Shown here in pieces: positions 12,594 through 24,870 of a stretch of DNA of 64,000 nucleotides (position 1 is its first letter; each line of letters starts with the position of its first letter). Source of the stretch: Parasponia andersonii. Lineage: Eukaryota > Streptophyta > Magnoliopsida > Rosales > Cannabaceae. Location of the stretch: contig JXTB01000487.1 of NCBI GenBank assembly GCA_002914805.1, forward strand, positions 120,525 to 184,524, given 5' to 3'. The translations under genes were made by a program, and so were the position numbers. The notes under the pieces were generated by a model that worked only from the letters and a program-made list of their open reading frames with translations, was not told where the DNA came from and searched no databases.

Positions 12594-15400
12594 ATGTCGA
12601 CGCTTCAGCTGCGAAACCTGAGCGACCTCTTCTCAACGACGTCGTCTCCAATTTCCACTCCTTTTCACCACCGAAAGCCATTCTCTTCCCCTTCCTCTTC
12701 TGCTCCACTCCGCATGTGCGTTCCTCACAGCCACAGACGAAGAAGTGCCCCTAAAAGGCATCGCTTTGGTGTCGTAAGCTGCTCCTTTGCGCCCATGGAG
12801 ACCGCCAAGATTAAGGTAGTTGGTGTTGGTGGGGGTGGCAACAATGCCGTGAATCGTATGATTGGTAGCGGTTTACAGGTTGGTTTTCCATTTATTCGTG
12901 GGTTATTGCTCAAACTTCGAAATTCTCTGTCTCACATACATAATTGGGTCATTTGTTCAAAACCCACGTGTGAATCGGCATAAGTGTTAGAATGCACTCC
13001 ACAAAATGTGTTTGAATCTTCGTAGATTGTTTCCTTATGTTTTAAATTTTTTTCTAGCAGAGAACCCACTTTTATTATTTTATTCTTGTTTCTTGTGTAT
13101 TGATTTTACAGATGCTTGTTTATATCATTTGAAAGAAAGTTTAGTGTTTGTCATAAAATTCGGGCATAGTTTATGCTTTAATTTGTTGGGTTGCTCTTGA
13201 TTAGCTTAATTGAATTACTCGTAGTAAGTTATCCAAGTGACATTGGAATTAACTTTTTTGCTTCTTTTTTGAGAAAATTGGTAGGGATTAGTGGTTTGTG
13301 ATTGGTTTTATTTCTCAATTGTTTTTCGGGAATAGGGTGTTGACTTCTACGCCATAAACACGGATGCACAAGCTCTACTACAGTCTGCTGCTGAGAACCC
13401 ACTTCAAATTGGAGAGCTTCTTACTCGTGGACTAGGTCAGGAATTCTAATTTAGAATTTTGCTTTTGAGAGAATCCCTGTTATCTGATCAAAAAACAAAT
13501 TAGTATTTCAGTCTATTTCTGTAAATTGTTTATGTATATCTAAACCAGATAAATGTTAGTCTTTTGGTACAGCTCTTGGTTTGTTGTACTCAATTTGAGT
13601 TTCTTTATCCCTTGATTCGGAGCAATTGGTAGAGTCTCAGGTACTGGTGGAAATCCACTTTTGGGGGAACAAGCTGCAGAGGAATCAAAAGAGGCCATCT
13701 CAAATGCACTCAAGGGTTCAGATCTCGTGTTTATAACGGCTGGTATGGGCGGAGGTACAGGGTCTGGTGCTGCCCCAGTTGTTGCTCAGATATCGAAAGA
13801 GGCTGGTTATTTAACTGTTGGCGTGGTTACCTACCCTTTCAGCTTTGAAGGGCGTAAGAGATCCTTGCAGGCAGGTGTCATTTTGGTTCTTATTTGAAAC
13901 CCCACAAAAGTTGTATACTTGTTTGTTTTAATATAGACCAAACAAGAAATTTACAAACCTAATGCAAACAACTTTTATACACTGCACTTTAATGTGTTTC
14001 TTTTTTCAAAAGAAGAATGTTTCAATTTCATTTCTTTCCTTCAGGCACTGGAGGCTATTGAGAAGTTGCAGAAAAATGTGGATACTCTTATTGTGATTCC
14101 CAATGACCGCCTGCTTGCTATTTCTGATGAGCAGACGCCTCTTCAGGATGCTTTCCTTCTTGCTGATGATGTTCTACGTCAAGGTGTGCAAGGAATTTCA
14201 GATATAATCACGGTGAGTGCTTTTATGAAATATTGAACTACTTTTCTTCTATTGAATTTGTATGCAACAATTACCAATGAGCAATAACCTGATTTTGTAT
14301 CCAATAGCTGAGTTTTCATTAGAATTTGTGAATCAGTTTGAGGTATGAAAATGTCCTAACTTTTTCGTAGTAACTTATCCCCTTCTTTATTTGCATATTT
14401 TTTTCCCTTTCAATCTAGGCTGTATTACGATTATTCCTCGCCTTTCAGTTGAACAACGCTACTAGATTCTTGTTTTACACTTCTTCCATACCTTCCCAGA
14501 CATGTTTATGCTTGCATATCTGAGAAAAGGTGTCCTTTCCCTGTTTTGCAGATACCTGGACTGGTAAATGTCGATTTTGCAGATGTAAAGGCAGTTATGA
14601 AAGACTCTGGAACTGCAATGCTGGGGGTAGGAGTTTCCTCCAGCAAAAACCGTGCAGAAGAAGCCGCTGAGCAAGCTACATTGGCTCCGCTTATTGGATC
14701 TTCAATTCAGTCAGCTACTGGTGTAGTGTACAATATTACAGGCGGAAAAGACATAACCCTGCAGGAAGTGAATAGAGTGTCACAGGTACTTAAGATTTTA
14801 ATGAGTTCGAATCATAAATCTGTCTTCTTTTGGAAATAGTTATATTTATTGCAAAGTATTCGTCTTCTGTATGTGCTGCGTCTGAAACCTTGAGGAATTT
14901 GGCCTTTATCTTCATTGTGAAATCAGAAAAAGTAAAAACGTTGCCCATCTAATTCTTGAATCAAGTTCATTATTGTATTTCTTGTTCTTCCCCTAGTGGC
15001 AGGCTTTTCTAGTATCTTTTTTGTTCATTTGGTGAAAGGCTTTTATTTTTTTTCTTTTTTTCTTTTTTCCTTCCTTTTTTGGGTGGTTTCTCAGTATCTC
15101 ATCTGATGATATTTGCTTATGTGTCTTCAGGTTGTGACGAGTTTGGCAGATCCTTCTGCTAACATAATATTTGGAGCTGTTGTAGATGATCGCTATAATG
15201 GAGAAATTCATGTGACCATTATTGCCACGGGCTTCTCGCAGTCATTTCAGAAGACCCTCTTGACGGACCCCAGGGCAGCTAGACTCGTTGACAAAGTAGC
15301 AGGAGGTCAAGAAAGTAAGGGAAATCCCCTTCCCCTCAGCGCATCAACAGCTCCTTCGACCATTCCATCAAGACCGTCCCCACGAAAGCTTTTCTTTTAG
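12594..15400 (+). CDS. FTSZ1: Plastid division protein FtsZ1
   Basis: Six exons join in frame to 428 residues: 12,594-12,878; 13,336-13,435; 13,641-13,870; 14,045-14,212; 14,552-14,785; 15,131-15,400. FtsZ1 is a tubulin-like GTPase that polymerises with FtsZ2 into the stromal ring constricting chloroplasts. Residues 1 to about 65 are rich in Ser, Pro and Arg, as expected of a transit peptide. The core starts at [20 protein letters not shown]. The tubulin signature GGGTGSG is at 165-171 and the T7 synergy loop NVDFADV at 267-273. The C-terminus (SPRKLFF) is of FtsZ1 type. ATG 12,594 was chosen over the in-frame GTG at 12,573. Exon 3 seems to use a GC donor (CAG|GCAGGT at 13,871); the next GT breaks the frame. 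Length is close to the known 433 residues of the Arabidopsis protein. Confidence 0.96.
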
Positions 15401-15877
15401 TTGTTTTTTTAATGTTTTTTTGCCCTGTTTTTTTTTAATGTGCTCTTCTTATGATATCGAAGTTGAGTTCTTTTGAGATCATGTTTCTGGTGAAAGCGTA
15501 ATTCGCCTCTTCAAAGTTTGTAATTAAGGTGATATTTAACATAACGAACGGATTTAGATCGATTGATTGTAGGACATGAAACTGTGCTGAAACCAAAGGT
15601 TTGAAATTGAAGCAAAATTATTTGCATCTTCGGTTCGCTCTCCTCAGCCTGCTCCATAAAACACGCTAAGATTTGCAGCTTAGGGAAAAAAATAATTGCA
15701 TTGGACTTCCACATGGATAAATTATAATTTCTAGATTACACAAGTTTACATATGCACATCTATAGCTTGTAATTGTCCCCAAATGAAAGAAAAACAAATA
15801 AAAATGAATAACTATATCATTATTTCAACAGATGATTTACATATCCTTAATAAGTAAATCCCAATGCCAGGAAGCAA
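15401..15877. other. Convergent 3' spacer between FtsZ1 and TAF6
   Basis: This T- and A-rich stretch must hold the 3' untranslated regions of both convergent genes. No independent coding sequence or RNA gene is recognised. Confidence 0.7.
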
Positions 15878-18800
15878 TCACAAGAAGAACGATAACTCAG
15901 GTTTGGTAGTAAAGGAGAACACGCTTTGACCGAAAAATTCAAATAATGACGCCAGTAATTGACCTGCATCCATATCCTCTTTCCAAGCCTGAGCAAGAAC
16001 AGAAGATGTCTTCATCATCTGGCCTCCCAACTCTCTTCCCGGCAAGTTTTCATTTGGTAACTGGCGAGACATCAATGAGACACCACCATGGGAAGCTCCA
16101 ATGCCAGTCGAAAATCCAGCACCTGCTCCTTGCATGTCGGCTTGCATTGAGTTCATTGCCATGGCTCCCATGCTTCCATCCGTGGCTAATTTCTTGAGCG
16201 GAGGTTGCTGCATCAAGTTGTCTGTGCTTGCCTTGCGTTTATCTTCATTGAGAAAAAGTGGTAGCATGAGATGGTAAGGGAAAAAGGAAGTTAAAGACTT
16301 TTTAAGTTAAAAACAAATATAGCAGTGGTCATTGTACTTGTCATCACTGTTGCAATCTTCCCATTGCTCTTCAAAATGGCACGAGATGGCGGATAAAAAA
16401 TGCTGCGGAACTTCTTCAGCCGGTCATGCATGCATTGGCCAGCTGCACACTGGAAAGATTTACGACTTTCTTAGTTTTTGAGACATTCCCATAGCAAACG
16501 CCCAATATTTTATAAAAGAAAACTTAGTAACAGATCGAAATATGAGTTCACCAGCAAGGCTCCATAAACACGCCAAGCTTCATGCCTCTTCATCTCGTTC
16601 TTTTGCTTCTCAAGTAGCATTTCTGGTTCAAGAAGTTGCATATACGGCTCAAGATTTGGTAGAATAAGCAGGCGAACCTGTACAATATTAGGAAGCAAGC
16701 ATTATGAATTGCACACAGAAAGAGAAGTACTGACAATCTAAAGCATGTAATATAAAAACATACTAACTAAAGATGAAATTTAGCTGTCGATGTGTTCTAA
16801 CTTCTAGTGTCAAACAGAGACCAAGGGAAAAGTAAAAACATTAGAAGAGTGTGAGACAAAAGTAGAGTGCTGAAGTGAAACAACTGTAATTGATTAGAAG
16901 GATTTTTGGAAACTTTTGCTTGGTCAGACTTAACTATGTACATCCTTATCTGTCATAGAAAAGCAGTTAGAAAAACGATACCACGCTTGGACCAAGAGCT
17001 GCTAGACCTTGGATAGCTCCATATTGCTGAGGTAATGCTTTTGTTGGGTCCAAGAAAGTATGAATCAGAGTCCTAGTCACACGCGGCTGGAGATTGTGAT
17101 AAACATGGCCAAACCTGTAGAATTGTAGGAGGACCATTGTTATTACATACACAAAGGGACAAAATTTGACACTTTATGGTGCTATTCTGAAGCAAGCATT
17201 CAGTTATGATTTTTTAAAATATTTTCTAATAGAATCAAATATAGTTTGGGGTAATTGAAATTTCATATATGTGAAATATAATTTAGTTCAGATTTGTTTC
17301 TTGGACTTACAAATTAAATGAAATGATCTTTCATAGAGAATTCCAAAATTATAATACACTGTAAACTAAAGCCAAAAGAAAAGTTTCACCTTTTGCAAAT
17401 TGAAGCAACCAGGTTTGCAGAAAAGTTTCTCAGCTCCCAATGATTGTCAGAAACTCTATTCCCTAGTCTTTTTGCAACAAGGCACGTAATAACAGACGGC
17501 ATCAACTGGTGAAGCTGAAAAGAAAATCGAACCAGATCATCAAAATAAATGAAATAGCATCAACTGGTACTTTTTTATGGAAACAACAGTAACTGATCAT
17601 TGAAGATCAAAAGATTAGTGATCTAGGCACCGTAACAGTTGAACCAAATACAATGGAAGTACTTACATAAGGTTCTACATGTATATGTGGATTTTGAAGA
17701 AGGCTTCGGGCAAGACGCATCAAGGCAAATAGGAGAGAAAAATTGTTCATATTTCGTGTAACCTGAGATGATCATAGGAAAATAACACCAGAAATGAGGG
17801 ACAAAAATTCACCAATAAATTCTATGTTGCAATTAACTTCATTGAAAATATTACCATATAAATACCTCATCAGCAATGAAGTAAATGAAATATGGAACTA
17901 AAGGATGTAGTCCTGAGTCTGTTGCCAAGCTGATCAATACTTCTTTAAAGATGATGGAGCCAGATCTGTTCACAGTAACCTCTGTGACCTTTTCAAAGTA
18001 AAGCTGCATAGGAAACCACAGAAAATTATGCATGAAATTAGACATGAATCGAAAATTTTAAGAGGAAATGCAAATAACAAATACAAGTATACCTGAAGTT
18101 CCCTTGATAGAACATGCTTGATAGGTAATTTAAGGTCAATAGGAAGTCCATCTTCTTTATTCTCAGATTTTTTGCCATCAGAGGATGCAGCAAGTGCTGT
18201 AAATAAACAATAATATCAAATGCAAAATACCAGTATTTTCATATAGAAATGCATGCACAAATGCTAAGATCAATGAAACCACGACATGAAGATTAGAAAG
18301 TAATATAAATGGCAATTAGAAAACAAAGGGACCATACGAATGGATGAAAATCAATAACAACTTTGTAAAGACCAGAAACCATGTTAGGGAAACCAAAACT
18401 GCACCAAAATTTACAATGTACCTTCAACTGGAGTGTTTTCTGGAATTGCAGGCTGCACACCTTCAATTGCCAGCCAATGAGCACTAACTGACACATCTAT
18501 TGGTGCTTTTGGTAAAGGTGCTTCAATTACCTGCATTAATCAAGCGACATTAATATGAGAACCTAAACAAATTTAAGTACATGACATAGGGGGGGAAAAA
18601 ATTAAACTCATCAACTTCTTACATCTTTAAACTCCACATCCTTGTTATCAATGTAGAATAAATCCTTATGTCCAGCAACTCTCTTGAACCGCAGATGATC
18701 ACCTGAGGCAAAGCCATATATAGGCTAATGTAGCACCAAAATTAGAAGTTAAAAGAGAACTAGAAAATCCAACTTCGCAAAATTCCACATCAACACAACA

Positions 18801-19843
18801 TGCAGAATGTGAAAATGGTGAAAGATCAATATGCACATGCAGACCTACAATAAAATTACCGAGGCAACATTTGAATAATATGAGCAGGGTTACAGTTTTG
18901 ACAACTAATCTTCATGAATATTCAATCAGATTATAACATCGAAACTCCAGTCATGCACTTACATTTAAGAAATAAACTCTTCAAGAAAGGTAAGGCTAAG
19001 GGTGAGAAATAAATTCTAAGCGTAAAAGAATTCAAGCTTCTCCGAACACATAAAAGCTTCTGCAATGAAAGCAGCATTAACCGTGTTTCGTAAATACCAG
19101 AAGATAGCAGCAAAAGGAGAACAATATTGCTTACCTCCACATTTCTTAACTTGAGTGCACTATCCACATCATCAGTAGTAAGAGTAGTTCGCCTTGAGTG
19201 GCGCATGCATTTAATTGCCTCCTGCAGTTTCGAAAAGAGAAAATCTTGTTGGTTTCTTTTGGCCAGTTAAATCATGATTTAACTTCATTAGCTGTGTTAA
19301 CTGTTACACAAGCTCCATTTCACAAACTATTCCCGAATGTATAAAAACACAACTTATATCTCCTTGCACATTAATAAACTCATCCCAACTATCCTGAGCT
19401 TACGATAACAATAGTCTGAAATAGTTGAATGTTACTTTAAATCTCTTAATGACTAACACTAATTATTTCACAGATAGTTTTGAATGATAATTAAAAAAAT
19501 AATAATAAAATAAAATATAATACAATAAATCAGCCTTTGTATTCAAAATACTTGGGAAAACAAATGGGCACTTTTTCAATTCAAATCCCATTGCATTAAA
19601 TCTCAAACTTGAAATTAAAACTAAAGCTAGTTCTTGTATAATGTGACAACTACATTACTACCCATTATTATAACAGAAACAAAAAACAATTACTTGACAA
19701 TAAAAGCATATACATACCTGCATGATCTCACGGACCCGGTACTCAACGTCAGGAGCCAGAGCCAGGGCCACATCAGGGGACAAGTTGGTAATTCCAATGC
19801 TTTGAGCAATGACCTCAATTGCTTCCTTTGGCACAATGCTCAT
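15878..19843 (-). CDS. TAF6: TFIID/SAGA-type subunit TAF6
   Basis: Twelve coding exons on the minus strand join in frame to 540 residues: 19,718-19,843; 19,135-19,221; 18,623-18,724; 18,422-18,530; 18,093-18,196; 17,866-18,003; 17,667-17,762; 17,390-17,514; 16,982-17,114; 16,552-16,677; 16,338-16,449; 15,878-16,242. All borders are GT-AG. TAF6 is a TBP-associated factor of general transcription factor TFIID that pairs with TAF9 through a histone fold. The histone fold is at residues 1-70 ([18 protein letters not shown] ... [20 protein letters not shown]), followed by the conserved [16 protein letters not shown] block and the helical HEAT-repeat domain ([34 protein letters not shown]). The C-terminal exon is low complexity, with KRKAS and Met/Gly/Ala-rich sequence. 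Length fits plant TAF6 (about 550). Confidence 0.95.
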
Positions 19844-20046
19844 CTTTATTTATATATATCTTCCAAATAAAAAAAACTATTATAATGAAAGAGCCTCCTT
19901 CCGCTGATTCTGAAAAATTCATAGTAAACAACCCAGATTTTAGATTCTGGGAAGGAAAACTTTTGCAGCAAAAATTCAAATTCAAACCCAATTAAGCAAA
20001 TTAAAGTATCAAAAACTCAACGAGTCAGGTTGAAAGTATGGATACT

Positions 20047-20114
<68 letters not shown>

Positions 20115-20241
20115 TGTGTGTGTGTATTCATATGTAGAATTACCTGAAAAGGAGAGCCCCAAACCGGATTTAAGGGTTTACTGTAAAAAAAAATTAGGAT
20201 TTTTTGAACGATTACTCTTGTTGGGAGAATGGAGACGATGA
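19844..20241 (-). promoter_or_regulatory. TAF6 5' UTR with intron and AT/GT microsatellite
   Basis: On the minus strand a good acceptor (GAATTTTTCAG at 19,910) lies 66 bp upstream of the ATG, and a donor (TTTTCAG|GTAATT) sits at 20,143, so a 234-bp leader intron at 19,910-20,143 is likely. It contains a compound (AT)n(GT)n microsatellite at about 20,050-20,126. The upstream leader exon starts beyond 20,144. Confidence 0.6.
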
Positions 20242-22152
20242 CAGGTCTCACTCTCATGGTCGCCGTTACGAATTTTGGGCTTCGCTCATAGGCCCATGAA
20301 ATATTCAGTCGTGGGCCCAACCGGCCTATTGGTAAGACGAGTCCAAACAAGTTTCTAGGACGAGGTCGTTTTAAAAGAATATTGTCGTTTGAAAACTATA
20401 GGACACACAACCTAGTCGCTATTCCTATTTTTCTATGGGGGAATGCGCTAAGACGGTCTATCTCATTTGAAAATTTTAGTAAGTGACCTAGCATTTTAAG
20501 TTGTAAAATAACTGATGGCATGGCCCTGAGTAATTATCCTATTTCTCTTTTGCCAAACTCATCAAGAATACTGTTGAGCAGTGTTAATATCAAATCATGA
20601 TATCTTAATTCAACAATATTATTGAGTATAATTGAGTAACGTCAAAGATAGTGTCGAGTTATACTCAATAAAGAACATTCCAATCTTTAAAATAAGTTCA
20701 TAACTTAAAAAGGCTAATTTTGCAAAGTAGTATAGAGAAAGACTAGTTATCGAAGAAGCTATTTAAAATAGGCTCATTTGATACTAACCTTTTTTTTTTT
20801 CACTTATGTTGTCATTTCTTACCATCTCTATAATCTCTGTCTTTTTCCTTTTAGTGCAATAATCTTTGTGTTGTTATCAATTGTAATACCATCCTAATTA
20901 ATCTCTCCTCTGTATAAAATGGCTAGAAATTGTTTAATGCACGTTAAAAGCATTAGATGATATTTACGCTAACTAACACCATCCACATTAGGAAATTATA
21001 TTAGGTTTCTATCCGACCCTCTTCGTTATCAAATTTCACCTTCTTTTAAAGCAGTAATGGTAGTCATCCCTAGAATTGCTAAGTATTATCCCTGAGTTTA
21101 TAAAAATAAATAAATAAATAAATAAAACAAACAAACAAACAAACTTGGCCCGAGTTACGAGAAGTGTAAAAATTGACCATAACGCAAGTATTTGTGTTTG
21201 GAGGTTAAGTAAAGATACTATCGACCGATTGGTTTGTTTGTTTTATTTGTATATTTTGAACTAAAAGTTTAAAAGTAGAGATTTTAGCACATTTGATATT
21301 GTGATCATGATTTTGAATATGAAATTCTAAGATCTAGTTTTTGTATCAAGGATATGTATATGCCCAAACATAAGTCCATCGTACCACAATTTACTCTTTT
21401 TTGTTGTTATTTCTCTTTTTCTTAATAGAATTAAAAGACAAATTAATTATATTACACTAAACACTCTTTTGATAAGAGTTCGTACCCATGTCAATTGTCA
21501 TTCCGTTTTGATAATTAAAAATCACACACACACATGTGTGTATATATATATATATATATATGCAAGCAAATTACTTGGCTCTTTCATGCCAACACAACAA
21601 TCATTCCACTTGACTCGAATTTGAGTAATGTGTCTGCAAATCTATAATGCTGTCCTACGTTCAAGGTTATTGTTGTCTTCTTATTAAGCCGATGTTGTAA
21701 GCAGTTGTGCTTGCGGGTACATGTTGATGTCATTTTTCAAACGTCTGCCCTATCTTCATTCTCTGTCGTTTATTTTGGGATGATGGATGTTGTTAGATAA
21801 CGTCGTTTCCTAACCACTCATGTCGTGGATACGACCATACGATACAGGTATGTTGTTGACCGTCATACTCTTTCTCTCCCGCCATTAATCTGGATATTAT
21901 GGTGAAAATACAAGAAAAGATAAGCATATAAAAAAAGAAAACCAATTTCTAAATTATGCCAGCGACACAACATACAAGTGTTTTGGTTCTCGACAATTAC
22001 TCCATGAGGCACAAGAAGAAATCGCGGGCGAAATACTATATTACAATCATTATAGCAATTACGAAAGTCGATCCACACAACGGACACACAAACACAGAAA
22101 AAAAAAAAAAAAAGGGCGCGGTTCTGCATGTTATAAACTCAATCGTGTTCTT
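20242..22152. other. Intergenic region between TAF6 and the SNARE gene
   Basis: The left part should hold the TAF6 promoter and the right end the 3' UTR of the SYP5 gene. It contains a compound (AAAT)n(AAAC)n run near 21,105-21,144 and an (AC)n/(TA)n run near 21,523-21,562. No gene is recognised. Confidence 0.6.
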
Positions 22153-23856
22153 TTACAAGTATTTGACCAGCAGATATATGACAGCAGCCAGAACCACAAT
22201 CCCGATGACTGATAACAGCATGGACATGCAGGAGCAACCGCCCTTGACACGCTTGTTCAAAATTGCCAAGTTCTTCTGCACTCGCTGTTTCGTAGAAGAA
22301 AGACCAAAAATGAGATGTTAGTTTCAGAATGATTCTGCCACAATAGAAGATTACGACGCATGAACACAAAATTTACAGCAAAAATACCATCTTTGACTTT
22401 TGCTGATGATTCTTTTGGTTATAATTTTTATAACAAAAACAAGCATCCTCGCCACGGCTAGTTATTCAGAGACACCTCAAAAAGATATGGCATATCTCGA
22501 GTCTTCAAGCATTAGATGTGTATCTTTTACACAAAATCGAAAATCTTATCTATTTCTTTTAAACGTTCTGACAAATTTTTTACCATGACGTTCATCACCA
22601 CATCTCTAAGGACAACAGAGAAGCTAAAAACTTTTGACATAGGACTACACACTGCTTCTCAAGATACAAGTTAACCACATGCAGTTGTAAACATGAAACT
22701 CCATTCTTATTAGAATTATACAAGAATTGAGATTGTTACCCGCAGCCGAGAGTCTGTAACATCCACATGGTAGTCCAAGTCATCCTGAGTAACAATACAG
22801 ACACGTGATTACTCAGAGAGCAGGTACATTTTAAAATAAATACAAATAATAATATGTAATGAGTAATGATAAACTTCACGGTGAATAATCAGAGACAAAA
22901 ACCATACAATAAGTCTAGTGTGTAGGTCTAGCTCTTCATTGACTGCCAGTGCAATATGTTTTGTGCTAATTACAGTCTCCTCCAACTTCTCGAGGCCTTC
23001 ATCTTGCTCTGTTTCAAATGTATGAACTTAAAATACCGTACTTAAAAACCAGCATAAAGAAATTGTAATATAACAAAAAACAATGTTCTAGGTAATTAAA
23101 GTGAACTGCCTTTCATAACTTGTCGTTGAAAACCAACAAGGCCATTGTTGTCCAACCCAGCTGCCCTGCTCATGGCATCAGCAGGCTTTATCTCTGGCCC
23201 AAGCAAGCTGTCTCTGTTAGCAAAATTTGACATGTTCAATGTTGAAGCCATCTGAGTCACTTTTGACTTCAAATTTACAAGCATGTCTTTGCGGCGATTC
23301 ATCTCTTTCTCTGATCTGTGCACAGACAAATAGGCAACATTAAAAAGTTTCATACCAACACCCAGACTTCATTTTACGACATGGAGTGGCCAAAAATCAC
23401 CACATCCAATCAAGTGAACATTGAATACAATCAGGTTCAGTACTTCTTTAACTACTTCATGGAATCTTCCAAATTCCAACTTATCAACAGAAAAAAGTAG
23501 AATCAACTTCGTCAAAGAGCTTTATCCTTTTTATCTGAGCAAGCATTAATTCAATAGTGGGAACAACATTTGACACCCTGCATGACAATATCAGGTTTCT
23601 CCTTATTAGGTTGCTAAAATTCAACGAAATTAACTTACATGGGCTGCTTTCCAGGAAGCTTTGATAAAAGGGACTGTAAGCTATCAAGTCTGGTCCCTAA
23701 GATTGTGATCTTCCTCCTTATAGCGGAGGCATGACGCTGTGCTTCTGGGCCTGACGCGTGCAGTGAACTCCGTTCTGATATCATCCCATTGATATCATCA
23801 GCAAGCTTCACTGCTTCGTTGTATTCTTTTGTCCATGAATCCGAAGAAGATGCCAT
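22153..23856 (-). CDS. SYP52: Qc-SNARE, syntaxin of plants 51/52 type
   Basis: Five coding exons on the minus strand join to 233 residues: 23,639-23,856; 23,110-23,315; 22,908-23,008; 22,740-22,784; 22,153-22,284. SYP51/52 are tail-anchored SNAREs of the trans-Golgi network, prevacuolar compartment and vacuole. The N-terminal helical domain begins MASSSDSWTKEYNEAVKLAD. The SNARE motif covers about 143-205 (EQDEGLEKLEET ... IDDLDYHVDVTDSRLRRVQK). A Cys-rich juxtamembrane stretch (GGCSCMSM) and a C-terminal membrane anchor (LLSVIGIVVLAAVIYLLVKYL) follow. Length equals the family norm. Two oddities: residue 171, the zero-layer position expected to be Gln, is His (CAC), and the exon 2 donor that preserves family sequence is GC (GAAAG|GCAGTT). 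Which of SYP51 or SYP52 is closer cannot be settled here. Confidence 0.95.
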
Positions 23857-24870
23857 TGACCTAAAAGATAAGAAAGAGTTAAACTAGTTCAAGACAAAAA
23901 TAAAAATCAGTAGAAAGTTATGAAGGACCTTTAAAAATCTGGGTGTTTGCAAGATAACGAAAAGACCAACACAGACAAAAATAAGATTAAGGATGAACTG
24001 AAATGCGGGAGAATATTGCCATTCAAGTACTGGAATTCTTTTTCCTCTAAATTAAAGGCCTAGACCTGTAGACCAACCCAACCTAAACCTGGGCACTTCT
24101 TCAACATTGCAATACAGCACCATTGCCGATCCCTTCTGACAATGTTTAAGCTGTACAATTATAATCCAAGACATCACATAATAGTAGTAATACCCACAAT
24201 AAAGAACCATTTGAGGAGCTACGAAGCATAGTTCAATTCTCTCAGCTAAAAAAAGCAGCGTCAACTGAACAATGCTGCAAGCACAAATCTAAATCACTAA
24301 TCAATACTTGTACAAATGCACCCTTTTTGACTCCGAATTCCGAAGATCGAGCTTCTTTGGTGCTTCAACCCAACAAGGAATATAATTTGGATTAAGCTCC
24401 AAAAAAAATTCTAAAAAAAATATGACCCAAAAAGCTCAATTCGAGACCAAAACAACAGCAACTAAATCACCAAAAAAAAAAAAAAAGAGAGAGAGAGAGA
24501 AGAAAGAAAACCTTTTCATTCAGATATAGTATGCAAAATCCAATTTCGCTTTCCTAGCTCACAATGCTCAAAAAACTTGGCAATTTCACCATAGCTACCA
24601 CCAATTCAAAATACCCATAACCCAACCAATATATCAAATTGATCTTCGAGCGAGAAATCGAAAACAACCAAAAAAGATCCCCAAATTCACCAAAAATTTC
24701 AAAATTTCCCGAAACCCATTACGAAAACTATCAGTAGATGGTCAAATTCGACACAACAATAATCGAATTATCATAAAACGAAACGTTCGCAAAGAAGCCA
24801 GAATTGGAATTACCTGAATTAGGGATGAAATTGAGGCTCGATCAGAGAATGGGATTCCGATGATGATCGA
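23857..24870 (-). other. SYP5 5' UTR with a 953-bp leader intron
   Basis: An acceptor (TTATCTTTTAG) ends four bases before the ATG, and a donor after CTAATTCAG (GTAATTCC) lies at 24,813, giving an intron of 23,861-24,813. The leader exon runs up from 24,814. The intron holds an A-run followed by (GA)n near 24,472-24,500 and no coding sequence. Confidence 0.6.

Noticed and set aside
12573..12983. FtsZ1 starting at GTG 12,573 and continuing into intron 1
   Set aside because: The ATG at 12,594 gives a normal transit peptide, and the frame past 12,878 is intron (conserved [10 protein letters not shown] resumes at 13,336).
20009..20350. Open frames on both strands rich in His-Thr or Val-Cys around 20 kb
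   Set aside because: They translate the (AT)n(GT)n microsatellite in the TAF6 leader and have no family character.
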